A DNA stretch of 64,000 nucleotides from Caldinitratiruptor microaerophilus (GCF_025999835.1 NZ_AP025628.1:2108001-2172000), one strand, 5' to 3'. Counted from the first letter of the stretch, positions 26,610 to 35,456 are shown. The notes: generated from the sequence alone by a model not told the origin. Translations and numbers: made by a program.

Positions 26610-28139
26610 TCAGGTGCCGTAACGAGTCCCCCGGGCCTCGGCCACGACCACGCGGCGGCTACGCAGCATGCCGGCCACGACCGGCGCCAGGAGCGAGACG
26701 ACCGTCAGGAGCAGCAGCACCAGGGCGATCGGGCGCGTGACGAAGATCGCCGGCGAGCCCCGCGACAGCAGGAACGACCGCCGCAGGGCCGTCTCCAGGT
26801 CGGGACCCAGCACCAGCGCGAGGATCAGCGGCGCCACGGGCACGCGGAGCTTGGTGAGGAAGTACCCCAGGATCCCCGCCACCAGGACGACCCCCACGTC
26901 GAACAGGCTGTTGTCGATGGCGTACCCGCCCACCAGGCTGAGGACCGCCACCAGCACCATCAGGATCGGCGCCGGCAGGGCCAGCACCTTCACCACCGCC
27001 GGGATGGCGAGCGTGTTGATCGCCAGCAGCATCAGGTTGGCGATGTAGAAGCTGGCGATGAGCCCCCACACGAAGTCGGGGTTGTCCCGGAACAGGAGCG
27101 GCCCCGGGCGAAGCCCCCACATCATCAGCCCGCCCATCAGCACCGCCGTCGTCCCCGAACCCGGGATCCCCAGCGACAGGAGCGGCACGTACGCGGCGAT
27201 GGCGGCGGCGTTGTTCGCGCTCTCCGGCGCGGCCACGCCTTCGATCGCCCCGCGGCCGAACTTCGCCGGGTTTCGGGAGACCTGCCGTTCCACCGTGTAC
27301 GCCAGGAACGACGACGTGGTCGCCCCGGCACCCGGCAGGAGCCCCACGAAGAAGCCGACGACCGTCCCCCGCACGATGGCCCACACCGACGACGCCCACT
27401 CGGCCGCCGACGGCAGGACGTTCCGGATCGAGAGACCTGTCCACTGCGTGGACCAGCGCTCCTGCCTCTCCAGCCACACGAGGACCTGGGTGATGCCGAA
27501 GAGCCCGATCACGACCGGCAGGAGCGGGATGCCGTCCAGGAGCTCGATGCTCCCGAAGTTGAACCGGGCGTTCCCGTTCACGCTGTCCATCCCGACCAGC
27601 GCCAGCAGGAGGCCGATCACGCCCGAGATGAGGCCCTTGACCGGCGACTCCCCGGTGAGCCACCCCAGGCTGGTGAGCGCCAGCAGCATCAGCATCGCCA
27701 TCTCCGGCGGCCCGAAGCGGAGCCCGAACCGGGCCAACGGCGGCGCGAAGAAGCTGAGCATGATGATGGCGAACGTGCCGGCGACGAACGAGCCGACCGC
27801 CGCCACGAAGAGCGCCTGGCCGGCCCGGCCCTGCTTGGCCAGCATGTGACCGTCGAGCCCGGTCATGATGGCGGCGGAGTCACCCGGGATGTCGATCAGC
27901 ACCGCGCTGATCGTGCTCCCGTACATGACCCCGTAGTAGATGCCGCTCAGCATGATGATCGCGGCCGTCGGGTCCATCCCGAACGTGAGCGGCAGCAGGA
28001 GCGCCACCCCCGAGACGGAGCCGATCCCCGGCAGCGCCCCGATCACCTCCCCCGCCACCACCCCGATGACGGCGAAGAGGAGGTGGTTCGGCTCGAGGGC
28101 GACCGCAAACCCTCTCAGCAGGTAGTCCCAGGTGCTCAC
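26610..28139 (-). CDS. tctA: tripartite tricarboxylate transporter large permease TctA
   Basis: 509 residues, about 11-12 membrane helices, GTG start behind GGAGGTGG. Signature segments ALPGIGSVSGVALLLPLTFG and YYGVMYGSTISAVLIDIPG identify TctA; a repeated inverted half has LLPGAGATTSSFLAY and LSLGIPGSGTTAVLMG. It works with TctB and the binding protein TctC, driven by an ion gradient. Substrate of this family: citrate or other carboxylates; not decidable here. It follows tctB by 12 nt. Confidence 0.92.
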   Translation of the reverse strand: MSTWDYLLRGFAVALEPNHLLFAVIGVVAGEVIGALPGIGSVSGVALLLPLTFGMDPTAAIIMLSGIYYGVMYGSTISAVLIDIPGDSAAIMTGLDGHMLAKQGRAGQALFVAAVGSFVAGTFAIIMLSFFAPPLARFGLRFGPPEMAMLMLLALTSLGWLTGESPVKGLISGVIGLLLALVGMDSVNGNARFNFGSIELLDGIPLLPVVIGLFGITQVLVWLERQERWSTQWTGLSIRNVLPSAAEWASSVWAIVRGTVVGFFVGLLPGAGATTSSFLAYTVERQVSRNPAKFGRGAIEGVAAPESANNAAAIAAYVPLLSLGIPGSGTTAVLMGGLMMWGLRPGPLLFRDNPDFVWGLIASFYIANLMLLAINTLAIPAVVKVLALPAPILMVLVAVLSLVGGYAIDNSLFDVGVVLVAGILGYFLTKLRVPVAPLILALVLGPDLETALRRSFLLSRGSPAIFVTRPIALVLLLLTVVSLLAPVVAGMLRSRRVVVAEARGTRYGT

Positions 28140-28151
28140 GCCTCCACCTCC

Positions 28152-28592
28152 TCAGATGCCCAGAAGACCCACCGGCAGCGGCACCTTGAGCCAGTAGCTG
28201 AAGATGAGGTAGACCCCGCCGCCCGTACACAGCATCACGAGGAGGCCGGTGCGCCAGGGGTACCGGCCCACGAGCCGCGTCCAGAGGAGCGCGAAGAGGG
28301 ACAGCGCCAGAAGCATGCCGAGGTAGTTCATGAGAAGTGCCGTACCGATCAAGGCCGCCATCCCCAGCAGCGCGGCGCGCAGATCCCCCTTCCCCCACAG
28401 GCGCTCTCCTCGCCCCCGGGTGCCGATCCACAGCCACACGCCGAGGATCGCCGCCAGCCCACCGACCAGGATCGGGAAGAAACCCGTGCCCGGACCGGTG
28501 GTGGAGGTCCAGTAGCCGTAACGCCAGCCCTGCCACGTGACCGCGAGGCCGACGAGCAACAGGATCGAGGCCAGCACTCTGTCCGGGTGCAT
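28152..28592 (-). CDS. tctB: tripartite tricarboxylate transporter small permease TctB
   Basis: 146 residues, four membrane helices. ATG behind GAGGAGGGA. TctB proteins are poorly conserved; size, helix pattern (GTGFFPILVGGLAAILGVWLW is typical) and position between tctC and tctA support the call. Confidence 0.82.
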   Translation of the reverse strand: MHPDRVLASILLLVGLAVTWQGWRYGYWTSTTGPGTGFFPILVGGLAAILGVWLWIGTRGRGERLWGKGDLRAALLGMAALIGTALLMNYLGMLLALSLFALLWTRLVGRYPWRTGLLVMLCTGGGVYLIFSYWLKVPLPVGLLGI

Positions 28593-28708
28593 GTGGTGTC
28601 CCTCCTCGGGCGCCCTCCCCCCGCCGGGCCGGGGCGCAAGGGCGGGGCCTCCGCCCCGCCCTCACCCCGGCGTCCGCGGCCGAGACTCGTGCCTTCCGGC
28701 AGCCGGCG

Positions 28709-29761
28709 CTACTTGATCACGCCGATGTCCTTGAGGATCTGCGCGTACCGGGGCTCCTCTTCGGCGATGAGCTTCTTGAAGTCTTCTGGCCCCAGGTAGC
28801 GGATCGTCAGGCCGTTCTTCTTGGCGTAACGCTCCTGCCAGCCCGGATCCTCGGTGACCTTCTTGAGCGTGTCGGCCCAGAACTTCACGGCGTCCGCCGG
28901 CATGTCGGGCGGGCCGACCACCCCGCGGAACTGGCGGAACACCACGTCGAGGCCCGACTCCTTGAAGGTGGGGACGTCCGGGAACATCGGCATGCGCTCC
29001 GGGGCCGCCACCGCGATCGGGCGGACCAGGCCGGCCTCGATCTGCGACATCGCCTCGTTCGGGTTGGCCCAGGCCACGTCGACCTGCTTGCCGAGCAGGT
29101 TCGTCATGACCTCGCCGCCGCTCTCGAACGGGATGTAGTTGAGCTTGACGCCGGCGGCCTTCTCCACGATGCCGGTGAGCATGTGGTCCTCGGCGCCGGT
29201 GGCGGTCCCGCCGATGCTGACGGCCTTCTCACCGCTCCTGGCCTTGTTGATGAAGTCCTGAACCGTCTTGAACGGCGAGTCCTTGGTGACCACCAGGAGG
29301 AACTCGTCCATCGCCAGGTTCGCCAGGGGGGTGAACGTGCTCGCCTTGATGCCGCCCTGCACCGTCAGGGGCGCGGACACCTGGCCGCTGATGAACGTCA
29401 TGATCGTGTACGCGTCGCCCTTCTTCTGGGCCACGTAAGCGCCGCCCACCTGGCCGCTGGACCCGGGCTTGTTGACGACGACCACCGGCTGGGACAGGGC
29501 CTTGGTGTCCTGCAGGGACTGGACGATGTTGCGTGCCAGCACGTCGCTGCCGCCGCCCGCGGCGTAGGGTACGACGAACTCGATCGGCTTGTCCGGGTAC
29601 GACGCCTTCGCCTGGGCCTGCGGCTGGGTCTGGCCCGACGGCTGCGTCTGGGCCTGGCTCCCCCCGGCCTGCGGCTTGGTTCCACCTCCTCCCCCACACC
29701 CGGCGAGAACCATCGCCACCACGCCGGCAGCCAACAGGGCCACGAACCTCTTCCCTCGCAT
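28709..29761 (-). CDS. tctC: tripartite tricarboxylate transporter substrate-binding lipoprotein TctC
   Basis: 350 residues from ATG 29761 behind GGGAGGG. N-terminal lipoprotein signal ends in LAGC (Cys 22), followed by a Gly/Gln/Pro spacer of about 25 residues. The mature part is a Bug/TctC periplasmic-binding fold: YPDKPIEFVVPYAAGGGSDV and later VDVAWANPNEAM. Anchored outside the membrane, it delivers ligand to TctAB. It lies 116 nt before tctB. The ligand pocket Asp/Gly loop is present but does not reveal the ligand. Confidence 0.92.
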   Translation of the reverse strand: MRGKRFVALLAAGVVAMVLAGCGGGGGTKPQAGGSQAQTQPSGQTQPQAQAKASYPDKPIEFVVPYAAGGGSDVLARNIVQSLQDTKALSQPVVVVNKPGSSGQVGGAYVAQKKGDAYTIMTFISGQVSAPLTVQGGIKASTFTPLANLAMDEFLLVVTKDSPFKTVQDFINKARSGEKAVSIGGTATGAEDHMLTGIVEKAAGVKLNYIPFESGGEVMTNLLGKQVDVAWANPNEAMSQIEAGLVRPIAVAAPERMPMFPDVPTFKESGLDVVFRQFRGVVGPPDMPADAVKFWADTLKKVTEDPGWQERYAKKNGLTIRYLGPEDFKKLIAEEEPRYAQILKDIGVIK

Positions 29762-30023
29762 CGCTCTCCCTCCCAAACTTGATTGCGAAGCTTGAGCGGC
29801 ACCCCCGACCGGGGTCGGCGCCGCGCCCCCCCTGAGCTTGGCGTGGTCGGCCCCCTTCCGGACTCACCCGGCGCACCACTCGGGCATACGAATGATTTGG
29901 CTATCCCCTTACGACCTTTTCACTAGTCAGACGCAAGCAAGGACAGTACGGCCCGGGGACCGTCCGGAAGCGGGTCTTGCTCTGCGGCGCGCCGGGCCGG
30001 CGCCCGGCGCGGCCGCTCCCTCG

Positions 30024-30803
30024 CTACCGCCCGCGGAAGACGGGCTTACGCTTCTCGAGAAAAGCGGTCACGCCTTCCCGGAAGTCCTCACTCGTGTAGG
30101 CCATGGCGATCAGGTCTTCTCCGCCCTCGAACCGGCGGTGCGCCTGCAGCCGGCGGATGGCCTCCTTCGTCACCCGGATCGTGATGGGCGCGTGCTCGGC
30201 GATCTCCAGGGCCACGGCGCGCACGTACTCGTACAGCCGCTCCGCCGGCACGACCTCGTTCACCAGTCCGGCCTGCCGGGCTTCCTCCGCCTCGACGAGC
30301 CGGGCCCGGAAGATCATCTCCTTGGCACGACCCGGCCCCAGGAGGTCGACCAGCCGGGCGTAGTTCGCCATGGAGAGGCAGTTGCCCAGCGTGCGGGCGA
30401 TCGGGATCCCGATCTTGCTCTCCGGCGTGCAGTACCGCAGGTCGCAGGCCAGGGCGATGCCGGCGCCGCCGCCCACCGCGTACCCCTCGATGGCGGCGAT
30501 GGTGGGCTTGGTGACAGACTCCAGCCGCGAGACGACGCGGTCCATCCGCCGCTCGTACTCGATCCCGTCCTCCGCCGTGCGGAACGACGTGAACTGGCTG
30601 ATGTCCGTACCGGCGACGAACGCCTTCCCGCCGGCTCCCCGCAGGATCAGCACCCGGATCTCGGGGTCGGCGTCGACCGTCTCGCACGCCGCCACCAGCC
30701 CGTCGTACATCGCCCACGTCATGGCGTTGCGGGCGTGGGGGCGGTTGAACGTCACGATCGCCAGGGGACCGTCGCGCTCGAACAGGAGCTCCGGCTCACT
30801 CAC
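30024..30803 (-). CDS. enoyl-CoA hydratase/isomerase (crotonase) family protein
   Basis: 259 residues from GTG 30803, 8 nt behind GGGAGG; an earlier GTG sits inside the ribosome site. Oxyanion-hole segments: AGGKAFVAGTDISQF and EGYAVGGGAGIALACDLRY. Typical 260-residue crotonase length. Overlaps the CoA transferase gene end by 8 nt, so the two are translated together. It probably hydrates or isomerises the acyl-CoA made by that enzyme. The exact reaction cannot be told from sequence. Confidence 0.88.
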   Translation of the reverse strand: MSEPELLFERDGPLAIVTFNRPHARNAMTWAMYDGLVAACETVDADPEIRVLILRGAGGKAFVAGTDISQFTSFRTAEDGIEYERRMDRVVSRLESVTKPTIAAIEGYAVGGGAGIALACDLRYCTPESKIGIPIARTLGNCLSMANYARLVDLLGPGRAKEMIFRARLVEAEEARQAGLVNEVVPAERLYEYVRAVALEIAEHAPITIRVTKEAIRRLQAHRRFEGGEDLIAMAYTSEDFREGVTAFLEKRKPVFRGR

Positions 30804-32037
30804 CGGCTGCACCTCCCGCCCGGCGGGTTTCTGCCGCTTCCCCGCGGCGGGCCATGGTGACCACGCCCGCCTCCGCCAGCGTCCGGATGTCCTCGTCGCT
30901 GTACCCGAGCTCCCGCAGCACCTCGGCGGTGTGCTCGCCGTAGAGCGGGGAGGGGCGCCGGATGCGCGCCGGCGTCTCCGACAGCTTCACCGCCGGCCCC
31001 AGCACCCGGATCCGCCCGCCCACGGGGTGGTCGATCTCCTGCACCATCCCCCGCTCCTGGACGTGCGGGTCGGCGAAGACCTCCGCGTAGTTGAGGATCG
31101 GCCCGCACGGGACCCCCGCCTCGTCCAGGACCTTCAGCCAGTGTGCCCGCGGCCGGGTCGAGGTGACCTCCTCGATCTCCCGGGCGAGCTGGTGGCGGTT
31201 CTTCACCCGGTTCGTGTCGTCCCTGTACTCCGGCCGCTCGATCAGGTCCGGGCGGCCGATCGCGTGGGCGAACCGCTCCCACGTGCGCTGGTTGGCGGCG
31301 CCCAGCGTGATGTAGCCGTCCGCACAGCGGATCGCCTGGTACGGAGCGGACATGCGGTGCGCCGACCCCATGGGCTCCGGGATGCCGCGCCCGGAGAAGT
31401 ACTGCGCCGACTCCCACACCGAAAGGGCAACGCCCGCTTCCAGGAGGGAGGCGTCGATGTACTGCCCCTCGCCCGTCCGGAGCCGGTGCACGTACGCAGC
31501 CAGGATCGCCTGCAGCGCGAACAGCCCGGCCCCCAGGTCGGTGATCGGGATCCCGCACTTCATCGGCGGCAGCCCGACCTCCCCGGTGATCGACATGATG
31601 CCGGACATCCCCTGCGCCACCAGGTCGAACCCGCCCCGCTGGGCGTAGGGTCCCGTGTGGCCGAACCCCGAGATCGAGGCGTAGATCAGCCCCGGGTTCA
31701 CCTTCCGCAGGTCCTCGTACCCCAGGCCGAACGAGTCCATGACGCCGGGACGGTAGTTCTCCACCAGGATGTCGGACCGGGCCGCCAGGGACCGGAAGAT
31801 CTCGCGGCCCCGCTCGTCCTTCAGGTTCAGCACGATCCCCCGCTTGTTGCGGTTGATCGCCCAGAAGCTCGGGCTCTCCGTTCCCAGGCTGCCGGCCATC
31901 TTCCGGGTGGGGTCGCCCCCTGGGGGCTCCACCTTGATCACGTCGGCCCCCATGTCGCCCAGGAGCATCGTGCAGAACGGCCCCGCCATCACCTGGGTGA
32001 CGTCGAGCACCCTGACCCCGCTCAGCGCCTGCTTCAC
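30796..32037 (-). CDS. family III CoA transferase (CaiB/BaiF)
   Basis: 413 residues from GTG 32037, behind GAGGAGG; the start overlaps the GntR stop (GTGA). N-terminal VLDVTQVMAGPFCTMLLGDMG with GADVIKVEPPGGD is diagnostic; the catalytic Asp is in CGIPITDLGAG. The enzyme moves CoA between carboxylic acids. With a crotonase downstream and a carboxylate transporter after it, it probably activates an imported acid. Formyl-CoA:oxalate CoA transferase belongs to this family, but no oxalyl-CoA decarboxylase is present in the window. Confidence 0.9.
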   Translation of the reverse strand: MKQALSGVRVLDVTQVMAGPFCTMLLGDMGADVIKVEPPGGDPTRKMAGSLGTESPSFWAINRNKRGIVLNLKDERGREIFRSLAARSDILVENYRPGVMDSFGLGYEDLRKVNPGLIYASISGFGHTGPYAQRGGFDLVAQGMSGIMSITGEVGLPPMKCGIPITDLGAGLFALQAILAAYVHRLRTGEGQYIDASLLEAGVALSVWESAQYFSGRGIPEPMGSAHRMSAPYQAIRCADGYITLGAANQRTWERFAHAIGRPDLIERPEYRDDTNRVKNRHQLAREIEEVTSTRPRAHWLKVLDEAGVPCGPILNYAEVFADPHVQERGMVQEIDHPVGGRIRVLGPAVKLSETPARIRRPSPLYGEHTAEVLRELGYSDEDIRTLAEAGVVTMARRGEAAETRRAGGAAGE

Positions 32038-32732
32038 CCGGCTACCTCCTCGTGGCCCCGCGTCTCCGACCGTGCACGGGCCAGCGCCCGCCGCCCCCGC
32101 ACCAGGTCCCCCTGCAGGTGCGCCTCGATCCGGGCTACCGCCCCGCCCGGATCGCGGGCCGCGATCCGCTCCAGCACGGCCTCGTGTTCCCGGAGCACCT
32201 GCTCCTCGTCTTCCGGGGCGCTGAGCGCGTTGGCCCGGAAGAGCACCATCTGGCTCCAGAGCTGCTCCAGGAGGCGAAGCGTCCACGGGTTGCCGCCCGC
32301 CAGGGCGATCTCCCGGTGGAAGTCCACGTTGACGTTGAGGAGTTCGGGCAGGTCGCCGCGCTGCATCGCCGCCCGGGCGTTCTCGAGCGCCGCGCGCATC
32401 CGGGCGAGGCTCTCCCCGTCTGCCCGCTCGGCCGCCCGCCGCACGGCCAGGCGCTCCAGCGCGATGCGGCATTCGTACATCAGTTCGACCTCCGCCAGGT
32501 CGAGCGCCGGCACGGCCAGCCCGCCCTCGTCCTGGCGGAGCAGCCCCTCGGCCTGCAGCTGGCGGATCGCCTCGCGGAGCGGCGTGCGGCTGATGCCCAG
32601 CTGCTCGGCGAGCTGGGTCTCCGCCAGCCGCTCGCCCGGCCGCAGCTGCCCCCGGAGGATGGCGAGGCGCAGAACGTCACGAGCCTTCTGGTACAGCGGC
32701 GGGCTCTTGATCGACGAGGGCTCGAGCGGCAT
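32034..32732 (-). CDS. GntR-family regulator with FCD domain
   Basis: 232 residues from ATG 32732 with GGGGTGGGG just upstream. Winged helix 15-80 (ETQLAEQLGISRTPLREAI) and FCD domain 90-220 with NVDFHREIALAGGN. First gene of a locus with CoA transferase, crotonase and TctCBA on the same strand; probably its local regulator, responding to the acid or its CoA ester. A paralogue of the GntR at 7.5-8.2 kb. Confidence 0.88.
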   Translation of the reverse strand: MPLEPSSIKSPPLYQKARDVLRLAILRGQLRPGERLAETQLAEQLGISRTPLREAIRQLQAEGLLRQDEGGLAVPALDLAEVELMYECRIALERLAVRRAAERADGESLARMRAALENARAAMQRGDLPELLNVNVDFHREIALAGGNPWTLRLLEQLWSQMVLFRANALSAPEDEEQVLREHEAVLERIAARDPGGAVARIEAHLQGDLVRGRRALARARSETRGHEEVAG

Positions 32733-32780
32733 GTCCCCACCCCTTTGCCGGTCCGGGTCGCGTGCGGCCACGGTGGCACC

Positions 32781-32806
32781 TGTGCACACTGTATACCGCA
32801 CACGGT
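32781..32806. promoter_or_regulatory. possible operator/promoter region of the GntR-CoA transferase locus
   Basis: TGTGCACA (32781-32788) and GTATAC (32791-32796) followed by CGCACACGGTG form overlapping dyads about 50 nt upstream of the gene. FCD regulators often bind such T(G)GTnnAC(A) dyads. Weak evidence, no defined -35/-10. Confidence 0.3.
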
Positions 32807-32883
32807 GATTTCCACACACATGCGTGAATTCCTGCCGGGATGGATCAGGTCGCACAAAAGATTTGCAGCGGCCTCCCCGGGCC

Positions 32884-33576
32884 TCACAGCTCCAACCGCA
32901 CCTGCAGCCCGCGGAGGAAGCTCCGCCGGTGCAGGGGGCAGGGGCCCCATCGGGCCAGGGCGGCGATGTGCTCGGGCGTTCCGTACCCCTTGTGCCGCGC
33001 GAACCCGTACTGCGGGTACTGCCGGTCCCACTCCAGGGCGAGGCGGTCCCGGGTGACCTTGGCGACGATCGACGCCGCCGCCACGCTCAGCACCTTGCGG
33101 TCGCCCCCCACCACGGCCCGCTGGCGGCCGCCGTACCCCGGCAGCGGCGCGTCGCCGTCGACGAGGACGAACTGGACGCCGACGGGCGGGGTGAGGCCGG
33201 CGAGCGCGGCCTCCATGGCCTCCAGGGCCGCGTTGCGGATGTTCACCCGGTCGATCCGCTCGGGCTCCACGATCCCGATGCCCACGGCGAGCGCCCGCTC
33301 GCGGATCACGTCGTAGGCTTCCTCCCGCTGACGGGCGGTGAGGCGCTTCGAGTCGTCCACCCCCGGCAGCTCGGTGCCCGGCGCGAGGACCACGGCTGCG
33401 GCGACCACCGGCCCGGCGAGCGGGCCCCGGCCCGCCTCGTCCACCCCGGCGACGGCCACCAGGCCCCGCCGCCACAGCACGCGCTCCATCCGCAGGTCCG
33501 CCACGTCCCGTCCCTCCACGGGGCTGTCCCCCACCAGATGTCCGATGTTCTCGGCCGCGCGCCGGGCCTCCTGCAC
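32884..33576 (-). CDS. rnhB: ribonuclease HII
   Basis: 230 residues. Removes RNA from RNA/DNA hybrids, including single ribonucleotides. Motifs: VAGVDEAGRGPLAGP with the first Asp-Glu pair, DDSKRLTARQR, the Asp in VQFVLVDGD, and VAAASIVAKVTRDR. Complete catalytic set. The start is uncertain: the GTG at 33576 lacks a clear ribosome site and an ATG at 33489 would drop 29 residues. It is divergent from the selenoprotein gene. Confidence 0.92.
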   Translation of the reverse strand: MQEARRAAENIGHLVGDSPVEGRDVADLRMERVLWRRGLVAVAGVDEAGRGPLAGPVVAAAVVLAPGTELPGVDDSKRLTARQREEAYDVIRERALAVGIGIVEPERIDRVNIRNAALEAMEAALAGLTPPVGVQFVLVDGDAPLPGYGGRQRAVVGGDRKVLSVAAASIVAKVTRDRLALEWDRQYPQYGFARHKGYGTPEHIAALARWGPCPLHRRSFLRGLQVRLEL

Positions 33577-33662
33577 CGCCGGGGCGGCAGGAGGGGATCA
33601 CCGGCCGCCCATGCGGGCCGCACCGTCCGGGGTGCGCGGGCAGAAGGCGCGCCGGGGCCTGG

Positions 33663-33692
33663 TTGAGATCGGCGCCGCCGCCGTGCTATCCT
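33663..33692 (+). promoter_or_regulatory. promoter of the peroxiredoxin gene
   Basis: TTGAGA (33663-33668), 18-nt spacer, TGC immediately before TATCCT (33687-33692), giving an extended -10. It is 34 nt upstream of the GTG start at 33727. Confidence 0.6.
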
Positions 33693-33726
33693 GGGCTTGT
33701 CCAGCCCCGAGAACGGAGGGATCCGG

Positions 33727-34215
33727 GTGGCAGAGATCCCAGGCGCCCCCGTCGCGGAGGGAAGCCCGGCCCCGGACTTCACCCTGCCCGCCCAGGACGG
33801 GCGGGAGGTCTCCCTGCGCGACTTCCGCGGGAAGAACGTGGTCCTGTACTTCTACTCGAAGGACGACACCCCGGGCTGAACCCGCGAGGCGAGCTCGTTC
33901 CGGGACCTCCACGGCGAGTTCGAGCGCGCCGGCACGGTGGTCCTCGGGGTGAGCCGGGACAGTGTGCGGTCGCACACCCGGTTCGCGGAGAAGCTGGGCC
34001 TCCCGTTCCTCCTGCTGAGCGACGCGGAGGGGAAGGTAGCGACCCTCTACGGGGTCCTCAAGGAGAAGGTCCGCTACGGCAAGCCGTCGGTGGGGATCGA
34101 GCGGTCGACCTTCGTGATCGACCGTGACGGGGTCGTCCGCAAGGCGTACCGGAACGTGAAGGTCGACGGCCACGCCGAGAAGGTGCTCGATTTCGTCCGG
34201 ACGAACCTGACGTGA
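33727..34215 (+). CDS. bcp: Bcp-type peroxiredoxin, probable selenoprotein (in-frame TGA = Sec51)
   Basis: 162 residues if TGA at 33877-33879 is read as selenocysteine. GTG start 6 nt behind GGAGGG. Before the [22 protein letters not shown] and [13 protein letters not shown]; after it: [43 protein letters not shown]. In Bcp proteins the motif is DTPGCT, so the TGA falls exactly on the peroxidatic Cys. Both sides are well conserved and in the same frame, and a hairpin of SECIS type follows (separate entry). No other Cys exists in the protein, so it would be a one-Sec enzyme reduced by an external thiol. An inactivated pseudogene is the alternative. Automatic annotation would split or truncate it. 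Confidence 0.85.
33891..33921 (+). promoter_or_regulatory. bacterial SECIS-like hairpin after the in-frame TGA
   Basis: Stem GAGCTCG / CGAGTTC (33891-33897 with 33915-33921, one G-U), a two-T bulge (33898-33899), upper stem CCG/CGG, and a 9-nt apical loop GGACCTCCA (33903-33911). The loop begins 23 nt after TGA. Bacterial SECIS elements known to bind SelB have a bulged U, a short upper stem and a G at the loop start, within about 16-37 nt of UGA; this matches all. Confidence 0.7.
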
Positions 34216-34233
34216 GTTGCCGGACTCCCGCGC

Positions 34234-34265
34234 GGGGGAGGCGGGCTCATCCGCCCGCCTCCCCC
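34234..34265. terminator. bidirectional hairpin between peroxiredoxin and aldo/keto reductase
   Basis: Perfect 13-bp stem (34234-34246 with 34253-34265) and loop TCATCC, which contains the stop codon of the convergent aldo/keto reductase gene. No U-tract. Confidence 0.55.
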
Positions 34266-35203
34266 GCCGCGGCTTCGGCGGCCCGGCTGAGGGCGGCCAC
34301 CTGCTCGTCCGTCAGCCGCCACTCGAGCGCGGCCAGGCTCTGGGCGAACTGCTCCGGGGAGGACGAGCCCACGATCGCCGTCGACACGGCCGGGTTCGCC
34401 AGCACCCAGTTGAGGGCGACCTCCAGGGGAGGCCGGCCCAGGCCGGCGGCGAACCGCTCGACCGCCCCGGCGATCGCCAGGTTGCGCGGGGTGAGGCGAA
34501 GCTGCTGCCAGCTGGGGTTCTGGTAGCCCCGGGAGCCGGGCGGGGCCTCGCCGCCGCGGTACTTGCCCGTGAGCACGCCGCCGGCGATGGGGCTGTAGAC
34601 GAGGACCCCCACCCCGAGCTGCAGGCAGCACGGGAACAGCTCTCGCTCCGGTTCCCGGTGGGCCAGGTTGTAGCGGGGCTGCACCGAGACGAAGGGCTCG
34701 AGACCGAGCCGCTCGCTCACCCCGAGAGCCCAGGCGATCTGCCAGGCCGCCCAGTTCGAACAGCCGATGTAGCGGACCTTACCCTGGCGCACGAGGTCGT
34801 CGAGCGCGCGGAGCGTCTCCTCCACGGGCACCTCCGGGTCGAACCGGTGCACCTGGTAGAGGTCGATGTAGTCGGTGCCCAGGCGCCGCAGGCTCGCCTC
34901 CACCGCCTGCATGACGTGATGGCGGCTGAGCCCCCGGTCGTTGGGGCCCGGACCGGTGGGCATGTACACCTTCGTGGCCAGCACCACCTTGTCGCGGCGC
35001 CCCTCCAGGGCCCGGCCCACGATGCGCTCGCTCTCGCCCCCGGCGTAGACGTCGGCGGTGTCGATGACGTTGACGCCTGCGTCGAGGGCCTGGTGGATGA
35101 TCCGGATGGCAGTCGGTTCCTCCACCTTCTCGCCGAACGTCATCGTCCCCACGCTCAACACGGACACCTTGAGCCCGCTTCTGCCGAGCCGGCGGTACTC
35201 CAC
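34247..35203 (-). CDS. aldo/keto reductase
   Basis: 318 residues, GTG start behind GGGAGGGG. NADPH-dependent carbonyl reductase with a TIM barrel. Catalytic tetrad: Asp in NVIDTADVYAGG with Tyr four residues on, Lys in VVLATKVYMPTG, His in YIDLYQVHRFDP. C-terminal NADPH-binding loop: VSTAIVGSSSPEQF. Resembles the YghZ/AKR11-14 general-stress type. Single gene; substrate unknown. Confidence 0.9.
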   Translation of the reverse strand: MEYRRLGRSGLKVSVLSVGTMTFGEKVEEPTAIRIIHQALDAGVNVIDTADVYAGGESERIVGRALEGRRDKVVLATKVYMPTGPGPNDRGLSRHHVMQAVEASLRRLGTDYIDLYQVHRFDPEVPVEETLRALDDLVRQGKVRYIGCSNWAAWQIAWALGVSERLGLEPFVSVQPRYNLAHREPERELFPCCLQLGVGVLVYSPIAGGVLTGKYRGGEAPPGSRGYQNPSWQQLRLTPRNLAIAGAVERFAAGLGRPPLEVALNWVLANPAVSTAIVGSSSPEQFAQSLAALEWRLTDEQVAALSRAAEAAAGEAGG

Positions 35204-35444
35204 GCGCCGTCCCCTCCCGGACGATCTGCTTGCTCAAGTCAAGACTACCCTTCCCGGCCGGGCCCGCGCGCTCCTGCCAGCCCCCCTCACGATACCGAAG
35301 CGGGGGCTGGTATGTCCTCGAGTGCCACCGCGGACGACAGAACGCCGACTTGCGAGTAACGCCGGGGCGGATCGGGCCTCAGGACCCGTCGTCGTCGGGG
35401 CGCCTGGGACATCGCAGTACATGACCCGCCGGGCGGGCCGGCGT

Positions 35445-35456
35445 TCACATATGTGA
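35445..35456. promoter_or_regulatory. perfect palindrome TCACATATGTGA
   Basis: A 12-bp perfect dyad with TCACA/TGTGA half sites like those of Crp/Fnr-family or GntR regulators. No gene starts within 200 nt, so its function is unclear; it is 240 nt upstream of the aldo/keto reductase. Confidence 0.3.

Noticed and set aside
30796-32037. CoA transferase as formyl-CoA:oxalate CoA transferase, tying this locus to the oxalate-type genes
   Set aside because: Family III covers many acids; no oxalyl-CoA decarboxylase is nearby and the locus is separate, with its own regulator and a Tct importer.
33727-33879. Peroxiredoxin as a pseudogene broken by a nonsense codon
   Set aside because: The TGA falls on the catalytic Cys position, both flanks are intact, and a SECIS-like hairpin follows at the right distance. 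A sequencing error remains possible and is stated as the refuting test.
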